A stretch of 38,470 nt of DNA, taken from positions 82,501 through 120,970 of the forward strand of contig JAJXZT010000061.1 of assembly GCA_021779935.1 (NCBI GenBank), written 5' to 3'. The stretch comes from Acidobacteriota bacterium (GTDB lineage Bacteria > Acidobacteriota > Terriglobia > Terriglobales > Acidobacteriaceae). A model generated the notes under the pieces. That model had not been told where the DNA came from. It ran no database searches and worked only from the letters and a program-made list of their open reading frames with translations. Both the position numbers and the translations under genes were made by a program. Positions 29,964 through 38,396 of this stretch are shown here, in pieces (the stretch's first letter is position 1; each line of letters begins with the position of its first letter).

Positions 29964-32081
29964 ATGAAGATGATTTCTCGACTTTCCGTGATTCTGCTGG
30001 TGGCCGCGTCCGTCTCGGGCTTTGCCCAGGACGCACCGAGCGCTCCCAAGAGTACCCCCACTCCCGCGGCTAACACCGCCGCGCCTGACGCCAGCGCGCA
30101 GCAGAACGCAAGTTCCACGACTCCAGCAAAAACTCCGGACCGGGCCAAGGCGTACTACCACTACGAACTCGCACATATGTATGAGGAAACGGTCGCCATG
30201 ACCGGGCGCATGGACTACGTCACGAAGGCGATTGACGAACTCCGGTCGGCGCTCGAGTATGACCCCGATTCTTCTTTCCTGAACTCGCAACTGGCTGAGT
30301 TCTATGCGCGCAGTGGTCGCATCCGCGACGCCGTTCTACAGGCGCAGTCGATCATTCAGCGTGATCCAAAGAATCTTGATGCACGCCGTCTATTGGGCCG
30401 CATCTACCTGCGTTCGCTGGGCGACCTGCAGGCGGGTTCGCCCTCGCAGAACATGCTGAAGCTCGCCATTGAGCAGTACGAGCAGATCGTCAAGCTGGAC
30501 CCGAGTGGCGTTGACGATCACCTTTTGCTCGGCCGCCTCTATCGTCTCGACAACAGCATGGCGAAGGCGGAGAGCGAATTCAAAACCGCCGTGAAGCTCG
30601 ATCCAACGTCAGAGGAAGCGGTTACAACGCTGGCTTACCTCTACAACGAAGAGGGCGATTTCACGCACGCGCTGGCGACGCTGCAATCCGTTCCGGAGGC
30701 TTCGCGTACCGGAAAGCTCTACGCCGCGCTCGGCTACACCTACGAGCAGAAGAAGGATTACAAGGACGCCGTCAAGTCGTATCGCATGGCGGTGAGCCAG
30801 GACAGCGAAAATCTTGATGCGGTGCGAGGCCTGGCGCAAAACCTGATGAACGATAACCAGCTCGACGCCGCACTCGATCAGTACAACGCAATTGTCGAGG
30901 CCGACCCGCAGGACGCGCAGACGTTTCTCCGCATCGCAGAAATCTATCGCCGCGAAGGAAAATTCCAGCAGGCATTGGACTCACTGAAGAAGGCGCAGGC
31001 GCTTGTTCCGGATTCGCAGGAAGTGCCCTACAACATGGCCGTGATCTACGACTCTCTGGGGCGCTATGACGACGCGATACAGACGATACAGGATCTCCTG
31101 AAGAAAACCGAACACGCCGACGGAAACTACAGTGTTGCCGACAGCAATAATCGGGCAATCTTCCTGGAGCGCCTCGGATCGGTTTATCGCGAACAGAACA
31201 AGACCCAGCAGTCGGTGGACGCCTTCCGCCAGATGCTTACGCTTGGAACCGACAACGCAGTACGCGGTTATCAGCAGATGATCGAGACCTACCGCGACGC
31301 CAAGCAGTGGCCGCAGGCAACCGCAGTGGCCGAGGAAGCCGTAAAAAAGATTCCGGCGAATCGCGACTTGCAGATGATTCTGGCCGGTCAAGAAGCGGAC
31401 ATGGGCCAGGCCGATCAGGCGCTGGCGCGCGTCAAGGCGATGCTGAAAGGCACTCCCGACGATCGCGATGTCTACATTTCGCTGGCCCAGATGTACAGCC
31501 GGTTGAAACGCTGGCCCGAAGCGGAAGACGCTATCAGCAAGGCCCTGCAACTTGAGAAAACCAAGGACGACAAGGATTACGCTCTCTTCATTCAGGGCTC
31601 TATCTTTGAGCGCCAGAAGAAGTACGACCAGGCGGAGGATGTCTTTCGCAAGGTCATTACCGACGATCCCCTGAACGCCGCCGCACTCAACTATCTCGGC
31701 TACATGCTGGCTGACCGCAACACGCGACTGGATGAAGCGCTCGGCTATATTCGCCGCGCGGTGATGCTTGACCCGCAGAATGGTGCATACCTCGACTCAC
31801 TTGGATGGATCTACTACAAGATGGGCAAGTATGACCTTGCCGAAGCGAACCTTCGCAAAGCCATCGACCGCATAGGCGACGACCCGACGGTGAACGACCA
31901 TATCGCCGATCTTTACCAGCACACCGGCCGTCTGCAGCAGGCCGTCGTCCACTGGGAACGCGCCATCGCGGAGTGGAAACAGACCATTCCGGCCGAAGTG
32001 GAAGCTTCGGAAATGGCTAAGGTCCAGAAGAAGCTGGATAACGCCCGCATGAAGTTGGCGAAGCAGGAAAACACGAAGTAA
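29964..32081 (+). CDS. Exported tetratricopeptide-repeat protein
   Basis: About 705 residues from the ATG at 29964; the frame opens at a GTG at 29832, but that lies inside the hairpin after purF and the signal peptide starts here (MKMISRLSVILLVAASVSGFAQ). An Ala/Pro/Ser-rich linker (about 23-60) is followed by a long array of TPR units of 34 residues, for example KAIDELRSALEYDPDSSFLNSQLAEFYARSG in parts, LAIEQYEQIVKLDPSGVDDHLLLGRLY, KSYRMAVSQDSENLDAVRGLAQNL, EDVFRKVITDDPLNAAALNYLGYML and EALGYIRRAVMLDPQNGAYLDSLGWIYYKMGKY. At least twelve units are recognisable. TPR arrays bind proteins; the partner is unknown. A periplasmic or outer-membrane scaffold role is likely. Confidence 0.88.
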   Translation: MKMISRLSVILLVAASVSGFAQDAPSAPKSTPTPAANTAAPDASAQQNASSTTPAKTPDRAKAYYHYELAHMYEETVAMTGRMDYVTKAIDELRSALEYDPDSSFLNSQLAEFYARSGRIRDAVLQAQSIIQRDPKNLDARRLLGRIYLRSLGDLQAGSPSQNMLKLAIEQYEQIVKLDPSGVDDHLLLGRLYRLDNSMAKAESEFKTAVKLDPTSEEAVTTLAYLYNEEGDFTHALATLQSVPEASRTGKLYAALGYTYEQKKDYKDAVKSYRMAVSQDSENLDAVRGLAQNLMNDNQLDAALDQYNAIVEADPQDAQTFLRIAEIYRREGKFQQALDSLKKAQALVPDSQEVPYNMAVIYDSLGRYDDAIQTIQDLLKKTEHADGNYSVADSNNRAIFLERLGSVYREQNKTQQSVDAFRQMLTLGTDNAVRGYQQMIETYRDAKQWPQATAVAEEAVKKIPANRDLQMILAGQEADMGQADQALARVKAMLKGTPDDRDVYISLAQMYSRLKRWPEAEDAISKALQLEKTKDDKDYALFIQGSIFERQKKYDQAEDVFRKVITDDPLNAAALNYLGYMLADRNTRLDEALGYIRRAVMLDPQNGAYLDSLGWIYYKMGKYDLAEANLRKAIDRIGDDPTVNDHIADLYQHTGRLQQAVVHWERAIAEWKQTIPAEVEASEMAKVQKKLDNARMKLAKQENTK

Positions 32082-32088
32082 ATATCTC

Positions 32089-32160
32089 ACGGCCGCGAAT
32101 CAGGTCAGAGTTTTACGGGGCTCATAAATGCCCGTGAATATCAGTCTGGTTTGCGGCCGT
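32089..32160 (+). ncRNA. Structured RNA element with 15-bp and 8-bp stems
   Basis: The segment ACGGCCGCGAATCAG (32089-32103) can pair along its whole length with CTGGTTTGCGGCCGT (32146-32160), including one G-U and one U-G pair. TTTACGGG (32112-32119) pairs with CCCGTGAA (32131-32138), again with a U-G pair, closing an 11-nt loop. The wobble pairs only work in plus-strand RNA. It lies eight bases after the TPR gene stop and 63 bases before the dGTPase gene. Only four T bases follow a few bases later, so it is not a standard terminator. Confidence 0.5.
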
Positions 32161-32223
32161 AGTGTTTTGCCCTGATCTCCGATCGATTCATCTGCCTGCG
32201 CATAACTCTGCTACACTCCCCTC

Positions 32224-33357
32224 ATGCTCGCCCCATATGCCGTGCATGTCAAAGACTCGCGCGGGCGCCGGTATCCCGAGGCGAAGCACCCGTACCGCGA
32301 CGACTTCCAGCGTGACCGTGATCGCATTGTTCATGCGCGTGCCTTTCGCCGCCTTGAAAACAAGACGCAAGTATTCACGCGCCGCTACTCCGACCACTTC
32401 CGCAATCGCCTGACTCACACCATTGAGGTTGCGCAGATATCGCGCACCATTGCTGGCGCATTACATCTCAACTCCGACCTGGTGGAAGCGTTGGCACTGG
32501 TGCATGACATCGGACACCCGCCGTTCGGCCACTCCGGAGAGAACGCTCTCAACAAGTGCATGCAGCGCTTCGACGAGCGCTTCGATCACAACCTGCACGC
32601 GCTGCGTATTGTCGAGGAGTTTGAAGCTCGTTACGCGGACTTCCCCGGGCTGAACCTTACCTTTGAGGTGCGCGAAGGAATCATTAAGCATTCGCACGAC
32701 TACACGGAGTCCGAGTATCCGCAACTCGGTGAGTATCTGCTTAACCAGCGGCCACCGCTCGAAGCGCAGCTTATCGACCTCACCGATGAGATCGCTTACA
32801 ACACCGCCGACCTCGACGATGGTTACGAAGCAAAGCTACTGAAACTGGCCGACATACGAGCTTCGGTTGGAATCTTTGAGAGATTCTACCGCGAGGTGGA
32901 GAAGCAATACCCCACGGTTCGCGAACGGCTCAAGTTCAACGAAGCACTGAAGCGTATGATCAACCGGTTTGTCACCAACCTCATCGAGACCACCCTGCAA
33001 CGGGTGGCTGAGTCTGGCGTGCGGTCCGTTGAGGACGTAAGAAATCTTCCCGAGCGGATTGCAGCATTCAGCCCGGAAGTGAACCACGAGCGCCAGGAAG
33101 CCAAGGAATTTCTCTACCGGTATATGTATTTCAGCGACAGTCTGCGCGGCCAGAAGGCGGACGGCGAAAAGATCGTTGCCGATCTGTTCGAGCACTGGGT
33201 CCAGAACCCGGGCGACCTGCCGCGCAGCTACCAGATTCAGATTAACGACGGAGTGGCGTCATTGCCCCGAATCATCTGCGACTACATTGCCGGCATGACT
33301 GACAATTACATCCTCGACCAACACAAGAAGCTGATTCGCCGAGACTTGCTCCGTTAG
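32224..33357 (+). CDS. dgt: Deoxyguanosinetriphosphate triphosphohydrolase-like protein
   Basis: A 377-residue HD-domain hydrolase of the dGTPase family, which splits dNTPs into deoxynucleoside and triphosphate and so trims the dNTP pool. Metal ligands are visible as His65 in NRLTHTIEVAQISR (61-74), the HD pair in LVHDIGHPPFGHSGENAL (92-109) and a later Asp in LTDEIAYNTADLDDGY. The N-terminal RRYPEAKHPYRDDFQRDRDR and RAFRRLENKTQVF are also typical. The protein is shorter than E. coli Dgt (about 505) and fits the dGTPase-like type 2 group (about 370-450). It is preceded by the structured element at 32089-32160. The spacing from the deoxynucleoside kinase gene is large, so a functional link is only suggestive. 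Confidence 0.92.
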   Translation: MLAPYAVHVKDSRGRRYPEAKHPYRDDFQRDRDRIVHARAFRRLENKTQVFTRRYSDHFRNRLTHTIEVAQISRTIAGALHLNSDLVEALALVHDIGHPPFGHSGENALNKCMQRFDERFDHNLHALRIVEEFEARYADFPGLNLTFEVREGIIKHSHDYTESEYPQLGEYLLNQRPPLEAQLIDLTDEIAYNTADLDDGYEAKLLKLADIRASVGIFERFYREVEKQYPTVRERLKFNEALKRMINRFVTNLIETTLQRVAESGVRSVEDVRNLPERIAAFSPEVNHERQEAKEFLYRYMYFSDSLRGQKADGEKIVADLFEHWVQNPGDLPRSYQIQINDGVASLPRIICDYIAGMTDNYILDQHKKLIRRDLLR

Positions 33358-33451
33358 TGTTCCGGGACAAATTTGCCCGAGCATCATCCCGGTCGCATTC
33401 TTGCGAAACGGAGGGTATGATACGAAATAATATCTTTCGTGGGGAAGTGTT

Positions 33452-34798
33452 GTGTCCACTAGCGGAGAAGCCTCGTTGCGAATTTCTGCCCGCAGACTGA
33501 CCCTTTTCATCTCTCTTGCCTGCATTCCAGCCGGCGTGTGGGGACAAGCAAATCTGGCGCCCGTGCAGCCTGCACCCGCCGCACAATCGACCGCTTCGCT
33601 ACCTGCTCCCCAGCCCCTGGTGGATGTGAATTCACTTCCCGTGCCAAAGATGAGCCCGCAACTTGCCCGGGAACGGAGCGCCGCTCTCGAATTGGCGGAA
33701 GCCGGCTCCTGCGACCGGGCGATGCCAGCCCTCCAAAGCTTCCTCGCCAGCGTCCCCACGGACGCGGCCGCACAGGAAGAACTCGCAATGTGCATCGCCG
33801 ACCAGGCCTCGGCGATGACCGACCCCCAATCCAAAACTGCTGCTCTTCTTCGGGCGCGGCAGGAATTCGAAAAGGCCCAGCAGCTCGGCGACAACAGCAG
33901 CTTGCTACAGGCGATGCTGGTCGCTATCCCGGCAGACGGGCAAGCCCCAGCCATTGCTCGCAGCCTGATCGTGAATGGGCTACTTACCCAGGCCAACTCA
34001 GCCGCCGCCAAGGGAAATGACGACTTGGCCCAGCAGTACTACTTCCAGGCACTTCTGCTCAATCCTCAGCTCTTTGACGCGGCCCTTGGCATCGGCAACG
34101 CTTACTTCCACGAGAACAAGACTCTGCCCGCCGCCGCGTGGTTCGCACGCGCCGTCCAGATAGATCCCACCAAGGAGATCGCGTTTCGCTACTGGGGCGA
34201 CACGTTGTTGAAGGATCACATGCTCGCCTCGGCGCGTTCCAAGTACATCGACGCCATCATCTGTGATCCGTATGACCAGAAGACCTGGGATGGCGTGAAC
34301 AACTTCCTTAAGTTCGCCAACCAAGGACCAACATGGCATCCCATCAAACCTCCCGAGGATGTCTCGACGAGTAACGTCACCGCTGATGGCGATATTGACG
34401 CCACTGCGCCAGCACCCGACAACACGGATAATCCATGGACTGCCTATAACGCAATTCGACTTCAGTGGTCGAAGACGAAGTTCAAGCAGGAATATCCCAA
34501 CGAGCCCATCTATCGGCACACATTGAAGGAGGAGGACGAGGCGCTCGGTACCGCCGCTCGCATCGCCGAGCGAAATGCCAGTGGTGCAATCGACGGAGTG
34601 CCGCGACCACTTACACCCGATCTGGCCTTTCTGGTGCGTGTCTATAAGGCCGGGCTGCTCGATCCTTTCATTCTCGTCACTAACCCCGACACCGACCTTA
34701 TGCGCGAGTACCCGGCCTATAAGCAGGCGCATCGCGACCTGCTGGTCCGCTACCTGAACGAGATTGTGATACCACCGCCACCGCCCGGCTCGCGCTGA
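33452..34798 (+). CDS. Exported TPR-like protein of unknown function
   Basis: A 448-residue protein starting with GTG at 33452; GGGGAAG lies a few bases upstream. An N-terminal signal segment (RRLTLFISLACIPAGVWGQ) ends at about residue 32. A Pro/Ala-rich linker (about 33-65) is followed by helical repeats of TPR type: ARERSAALELAEAGSCDRAM, LARQYYFQALLLNPQLFDAALGIGNAYF-like, KTLPAAAWFARAVQIDPTKEIAFRYWGDTLL and SARSKYIDAIICDPYDQKTW. From about 300 there is a non-repeat domain with NPWTAYNAIRLQWSKTKFKQEYP, LTPDLAFLVRVYKAGLLDPFILV and DRDLMREYPAYKQ-like text, which I do not recognise. It ends in PPPPPGSR. A hairpin GGGGCAG / CTGCCCC (34806-34825) follows. It is a single gene after dgt. Confidence 0.75.
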   Translation: MSTSGEASLRISARRLTLFISLACIPAGVWGQANLAPVQPAPAAQSTASLPAPQPLVDVNSLPVPKMSPQLARERSAALELAEAGSCDRAMPALQSFLASVPTDAAAQEELAMCIADQASAMTDPQSKTAALLRARQEFEKAQQLGDNSSLLQAMLVAIPADGQAPAIARSLIVNGLLTQANSAAAKGNDDLAQQYYFQALLLNPQLFDAALGIGNAYFHENKTLPAAAWFARAVQIDPTKEIAFRYWGDTLLKDHMLASARSKYIDAIICDPYDQKTWDGVNNFLKFANQGPTWHPIKPPEDVSTSNVTADGDIDATAPAPDNTDNPWTAYNAIRLQWSKTKFKQEYPNEPIYRHTLKEEDEALGTAARIAERNASGAIDGVPRPLTPDLAFLVRVYKAGLLDPFILVTNPDTDLMREYPAYKQAHRDLLVRYLNEIVIPPPPPGSR

Positions 34799-35171
34799 TG
34801 GACTTGGGGCAGCCACCACTGCCCCGCGCAGATTCCGATACCCGCGTGGACGAATTTACTCGCCCTTGACTTTCCTACCCACCCTTGTGCGATATCGCCA
34901 TTTCTGGCGCTCAAGTAACACGCTGAAAATACTGCACTTATTCATTCAGTCGTAGGCCCTTCGGTTTGGCCATTGAACTGTACTAGGAGATGGCGTGTGC
35001 GTTCCGTCGAAAGCGGGACACAGCCTGGCACCAGTCTTGGGCCGCCCGGATTTTCCGGGCGGCTTGAGATTGCATCATGAACCAGGAGCCGGGCTCTAAC
35101 TCGCAGATCGAGATAGCACAGTGTTTTCCGGGGCGAGGGTTTCCAGGCTTCCCCCCGTCGGAGGATTTTCC
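34799..35171. other. Intergenic region with hairpins before ompA-like gene
   Basis: A 373-base gap. GGGGCAG / CTGCCCC (34806-34812, 34819-34825) follows the TPR gene stop, without a U-tract. GCCGCCCGGA / TCCGGGCGGC (35041-35063) is a perfect 10-bp stem with a 3-nt loop, in the probable leader of the OmpA-like gene. A TTGACT (34866-34871) could be a -35, with only a poor -10. No coding frame here is convincing. Confidence 0.5.
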
Positions 35172-36020
35172 ATGAAAGCATCGATACTCATCGCATTGCC
35201 GTTAGCCGCAGCACTCGCACTCCCAGCGATCGCGCAGCAATCCAGTGATCAGCAAACACCGTCCACGCAGAGCCAGGCGGCCAGTGATTCGAATCTCGGT
35301 CCTCGTCAGCCCTTGCAGCCGCAGACGCGCCAGGGGTTCTGGGGACATCTCAACCCGTTTGCGCGCAAGAAGTACGTCGAGCGGCAACTCACGCCGATAC
35401 GTGATCGCGCCAATGAGCTCGATGACGTGACCAGCGCTAACGAGAAGAGGCTGAAGGACGTGGACGCTCGCGCAACCGCCGGAATCAACGAGGCAACCGC
35501 GCAGGCCAACGAAGCCGACCAGCACGCCGTGGATGCAGGCAACCGCGCCCAGCAGGCGAGCCAGACTGCACAACAGGCCAGCAGCCGTCTTCAGGCAGTC
35601 TCCAACGCGGTCGGCAGCCTCGACCAATATCACTCTGCCCAGCAGGTGGACGTAGTGTTTGCTCCTGGCCATACGCTGCTGACGAAACATGCGAAAGAGA
35701 CGCTGGACCAGGTCGCCGCGAACCTTGCCACGCAGCAGGGCTACATCCTGCAGGTGCAGGGTTACGCTCCTGGACGCGGCCAGGTTGCAATCCGCAACTC
35801 GCAGGCGATGGCGGAGTCGGTAGTGCGCTATCTCGTACTCCAGAACCAGGTACCGCTCTATCGCATCTTCGTCGTGGGTATGGGCAACGCACCCACATCG
35901 ATGGCCGATGGCAAGATCGCCCGTGTACGCACCGGTCGCGTGCAGGTTACGCTGCTGCGCAACGACGTAGCCAGTGAACTCGCGCAGGGCTCGACGGCCA
36001 CAGCCACCAACGCGAACTGA
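35172..36020 (+). CDS. OmpA-like exported protein with degenerate peptidoglycan site
   Basis: A 282-residue protein from the ATG at 35172, which has GGAGG seven bases upstream; the frame is open to 35121. A signal peptide (MKASILIALPLAAALALPAIA) is followed by a Gln/Ser/Thr-rich linker, then an Ala/Gln/Glu-rich helical coiled-coil stretch (about 75-150, ANEADQHAVDAGNRAQQASQTAQQ-like). An OmpA C-terminal-type domain follows at about 155-270: VDVVFAPGHTLLTKHAKETLDQVAANL, ILQVQGYAPGRG, IRNSQAMAESVVRYL and VGMGNAPTS. The usual GHTDxxG and LSxxRAxxV residues that bind diaminopimelate are replaced (GYAPGRG, NSQAMAESV), so normal peptidoglycan binding is doubtful. It is probably in the outer membrane or periplasm. 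A strong terminator follows. Confidence 0.8.
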   Translation: MKASILIALPLAAALALPAIAQQSSDQQTPSTQSQAASDSNLGPRQPLQPQTRQGFWGHLNPFARKKYVERQLTPIRDRANELDDVTSANEKRLKDVDARATAGINEATAQANEADQHAVDAGNRAQQASQTAQQASSRLQAVSNAVGSLDQYHSAQQVDVVFAPGHTLLTKHAKETLDQVAANLATQQGYILQVQGYAPGRGQVAIRNSQAMAESVVRYLVLQNQVPLYRIFVVGMGNAPTSMADGKIARVRTGRVQVTLLRNDVASELAQGSTATATNAN

Positions 36021-36029
36021 TTTATAACA

Positions 36030-36116
36030 TCCACCGGACTTCGCACGTCCTCGCATGGATCCATACCGCGGGGTCCGGTGGAATCTCCATAATCTCTCCG
36101 GTGCCCAGTCCTGGGC
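36030..36116 (+). repeat. Tandem hairpins after ompA-like gene
   Basis: TCCACCGGAC (36030-36039) pairs perfectly with GTCCGGTGGA (36073-36082) around a 33-nt interior that holds the palindrome ATGGATCCAT (36055-36064). A second hairpin GCCCAG / CTGGGC (36103-36108, 36111-36116) follows. The first arm CACCGGACTTC is shared with the hairpin at 10751-10770. Confidence 0.5.
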
Positions 36117-36128
36117 GCCTCATCCCCA

Positions 36129-36155
36129 AGCCCCTCTCCGTCGAGGGGCTTTTTT
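36129..36155 (+). terminator. Rho-independent terminator of ompA-like gene
   Basis: AGCCCCTC (36129-36136) and GAGGGGCT (36143-36150) form an 8-bp stem with a 6-nt loop, followed by TTTTTTATTT. It is a textbook plus-strand terminator. Confidence 0.9.
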
Positions 36156-36202
36156 ATTTGCTTGCCCTGTGATGCAATGTCCGAGGTCGGAATACTCCAA
36201 CG

Positions 36203-36760
36203 ATGGAAATTCTCCTCTATACGCGCATTGCCTCGTCGCCGGTCGGACCGCTCGTGCTAGGCGCAACGTCCACAGGGCTCGCGGTGCTCGGGTTCGACCA
36301 TCGCGTCGCGATGGCCGGCAAGTTCGGGCAGGGCTTTCGCACGGAGCATTCTCCGGATGCGCTTGCGGCTTACGTCCAGCAGCTGGAGGAATACTTCGTC
36401 GGGCGGCGGAAGTCATTCGACTTCCCGCTCGACCTGAGAGGGACGGAGTTCCAGAAGATGTGCTGGCGGGCGCTGCTGGAGATCCCTCATGGAGAGACTC
36501 GCACCTACTCACAGATCGCCAGCGCGATTGGGCGTCCGCAGGCGGTGCGAGCCGTGGGCGCGGCGAACGGGGCGAACCCGATCGCAATCGTGGTGCCTTG
36601 CCATCGAGTGATCGCCGCCGACGGAACGCTCTGGGGTTATGGCGGCGGACTCGCAGCCAAGGAATGGTTGCTGCATCACGAAGGAGCGCATTTCCGCGGC
36701 GGCGGGAACGATCATGCGATGACGCCGAGTCTGTTCCAGTCAGAGGATTCTGCGCAGTAG
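36203..36760 (+). CDS. ogt: Methylated-DNA-[protein]-cysteine S-methyltransferase
   Basis: A 185-residue DNA repair protein that takes the methyl group from O6-methylguanine onto its own Cys in a one-time reaction. The active site is VPCHRVIAADG (131-141, Cys133), preceded by the DNA-binding helix region GTEFQKMCWRALLEIPHGETRTYSQIA (80-106 in parts) and the Arg finger/helix RPQAVRAVGAANGANP. After the active site comes WGYGGGLAAKEWLLHHEGA. It has an N-terminal ribonuclease-like half (about 1-80) without the zinc residues of Ada. Length is usual (about 165-185). It starts 48 bases past the upstream terminator and is followed after 39 bases by the cation transporter. Confidence 0.94.
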   Translation: MEILLYTRIASSPVGPLVLGATSTGLAVLGFDHRVAMAGKFGQGFRTEHSPDALAAYVQQLEEYFVGRRKSFDFPLDLRGTEFQKMCWRALLEIPHGETRTYSQIASAIGRPQAVRAVGAANGANPIAIVVPCHRVIAADGTLWGYGGGLAAKEWLLHHEGAHFRGGGNDHAMTPSLFQSEDSAQ

Positions 36761-36799
36761 CTTGAAGAACTGCTCACTGCGAACGTACACTTTCCCAAG

Positions 36800-37735
36800 A
36801 TGCATTTTCATGGCGGCCACGATCACGGACATTCGCACGGGAGCGCAACGGCGCGCACGCTGCGGATCGCACTGATCTTCACGGTCGCATACATCGTGCT
36901 ACTGGTGATCGCGGGCATTCGCGCGCACAGCCTGGCGCTGCTCTCCGAAGCTGGTCACAACGTCTCGGACTTCCTTGCGCTGCTGCTCTCGTGGTTCGCC
37001 GTCTACCTGGAAGAGCGTCCGCCGAGCGCGACCAAGACTTATGGCTATCAGCGCGCGGGAGTATTGGCGGCATTCGTCAACGCCGGTTCGCTGGTGCTGA
37101 TCTCGCTGATGATCTTCTACGAAGCGATTCAGCGCTTCTATCATCCGGCGCAAGTTCATGCCGGGACGATGATGTGGGTCGCCGGAGCCGGAGTGGTTCT
37201 GAACGGCGCGATTGCGTTGCTGCTGTTGCGCGGGCGCCGCGACCTGAACCTGCGCAGCGCGCTGATTCACGAGATCGGCGACACGCTTTCGACGGCGGCG
37301 GTAATTCTGGGCGGCTGGGCGATTCTCGTGACCGGCCATGAGTGGATCGATCCGGCGCTGTCGGTGATCATCGGCGGAATGATCCTGTGGTCGTCGGTTG
37401 GCATCATACGGGAGAGCCTGAATATCCTACTGGAAGGCACTCCGCGCGGAATTGACCCGGCCAAGATCGAGGCGGAACTGATGAAGGTGCCGGGAGTGAT
37501 GGGCGTTCATCACCTGCACGTCTGGAGCATCGGTTCGGATGCGCACGCGCTTTCCTGCCACATGGAAATTGGGGATGTTCCGCTGTCGGAGAGCACGGTG
37601 ATCATGAACGAGATTCGTCAGCGTCTCGCCGAACAGTTCCACATCGATCACACGACAATCCAGTTCGAACATGTCGCGTGCGAAGTGACGAACGGATGCG
37701 CGATTCCGCAGAGCACGCCGTGGCAAAACAAATGA
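36800..37735 (+). CDS. Cation diffusion facilitator (zinc efflux type)
   Basis: A 311-residue inner-membrane transporter that exports zinc or related divalent metals against protons. The N-terminus is a His-rich metal-binding tail (MHFHGGHDHGHSHG). Six transmembrane segments follow: about 20-40, 46-70, 86-107, 122-144, 157-176 and 181-200. The metal site residues are present as HNVSD (53-57) in helix 2 and HEIGD (157-161) in helix 5, the His/Asp set typical of zinc CDF proteins. A cytoplasmic ferredoxin-like C-terminal domain (about 215-300) contains GVHHLHVWSIGSDAHALSCHMEI and HIDHTTIQFE. Length fits ZitB/CzcD members. It is probably co-transcribed with ogt. Confidence 0.93.
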   Translation: MHFHGGHDHGHSHGSATARTLRIALIFTVAYIVLLVIAGIRAHSLALLSEAGHNVSDFLALLLSWFAVYLEERPPSATKTYGYQRAGVLAAFVNAGSLVLISLMIFYEAIQRFYHPAQVHAGTMMWVAGAGVVLNGAIALLLLRGRRDLNLRSALIHEIGDTLSTAAVILGGWAILVTGHEWIDPALSVIIGGMILWSSVGIIRESLNILLEGTPRGIDPAKIEAELMKVPGVMGVHHLHVWSIGSDAHALSCHMEIGDVPLSESTVIMNEIRQRLAEQFHIDHTTIQFEHVACEVTNGCAIPQSTPWQNK

Positions 37736-37740
37736 AGACA

Positions 37741-37775
37741 TTGTCGAATTTTCGGATTGCCGAATTTTCGAATTG
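37741..37775. repeat. AT-rich TTGTCGAATTTTCGG repeat
   Basis: TTGTCGAATTTTCGGATTGCC followed by GAATTTTCGAATTG. Almost the same text recurs at 38230-38264, and related forms at 13784 and 16735. It lies a few bases after the transporter stop. Confidence 0.65.
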
Positions 37776-38110
37776 AAACGAAAAAGCTTAGGCCAATTTC
37801 CCAGCCAAGTCGCACCCCCCCCTATTTCCCATACTTTGTTTTCAAATAGATACGGACTTTCCCCTCTAAAAATTTCAAAACAAAGGGGTTAGAGGTCAAA
37901 TATTTCAAAAGAAAGCACTTAGGGGAGGTGCTAGGTATTAGGTACTAGAAAGACATAAGCCCGCGCGGGGCGGACTCGTGTGTTTTGTCTCTACATCTAG
38001 TGTGACACATGGGAGGGGGAAAAGGTGACATCGAAATGAGAACTCTATTTCCTTGCGAATGAGATAGCTGGGGGAAATGTGTGACCGGCGTCCTCTTGAC
38101 GAGTGAGGCA

Positions 38111-38146
38111 GTTTCGGAGGTTTCGGATGTTTCGAAGGTTTCGAAA
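38111..38146 (+). repeat. Four tandem 9-bp units GTTTCGGAN
   Basis: Units read GTTTCGGAG, GTTTCGGAT, GTTTCGAAG and GTTTCGAAA. It is a short array at the edge of the composite repeat. Confidence 0.7.
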
Positions 38147-38149
38147 AGC

Positions 38150-38360
38150 AAGGATCACCACAGGGGTCACAGAGGAACACGGAGGAAAGGCAAAAGATGA
38201 ACGCAGAGGGCGCGGAGGGACGCAGAGGAATTGTCGAATTTTCGGATTGCCAGATTTTCGAATTGGAAAGACGAAGAATGAATGAACGCAGAGGGCGCAG
38301 AGGAACACAAAGGGAGTGCTTGATTCCCATGCGAGCAACAGAGGCTCGCATGGGCCACCT
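38150..38360 (-). repeat. Composite repeat, copy 2 (inverted)
   Basis: On the minus strand from 38360: GGTGG, the 11-bp hairpin CCCATGCGAGC / GCTCGCATGGG (plus-strand 38326-38336 and 38344-38354), spacer, CTCTGCGCCCTCTGCGTTCA, AT-rich TTCGAAAATC / GAAAATTCGACAATTC, then a second CTCTGCG-type block and a GTGTTCCTCTGTGACCCC-like block. The order is that of copy 1 at 16634-16775. Confidence 0.7.
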
Positions 38361-38396
38361 GTGATCTTTCAAGACGTTGTTCCCAACAAAGCAATA

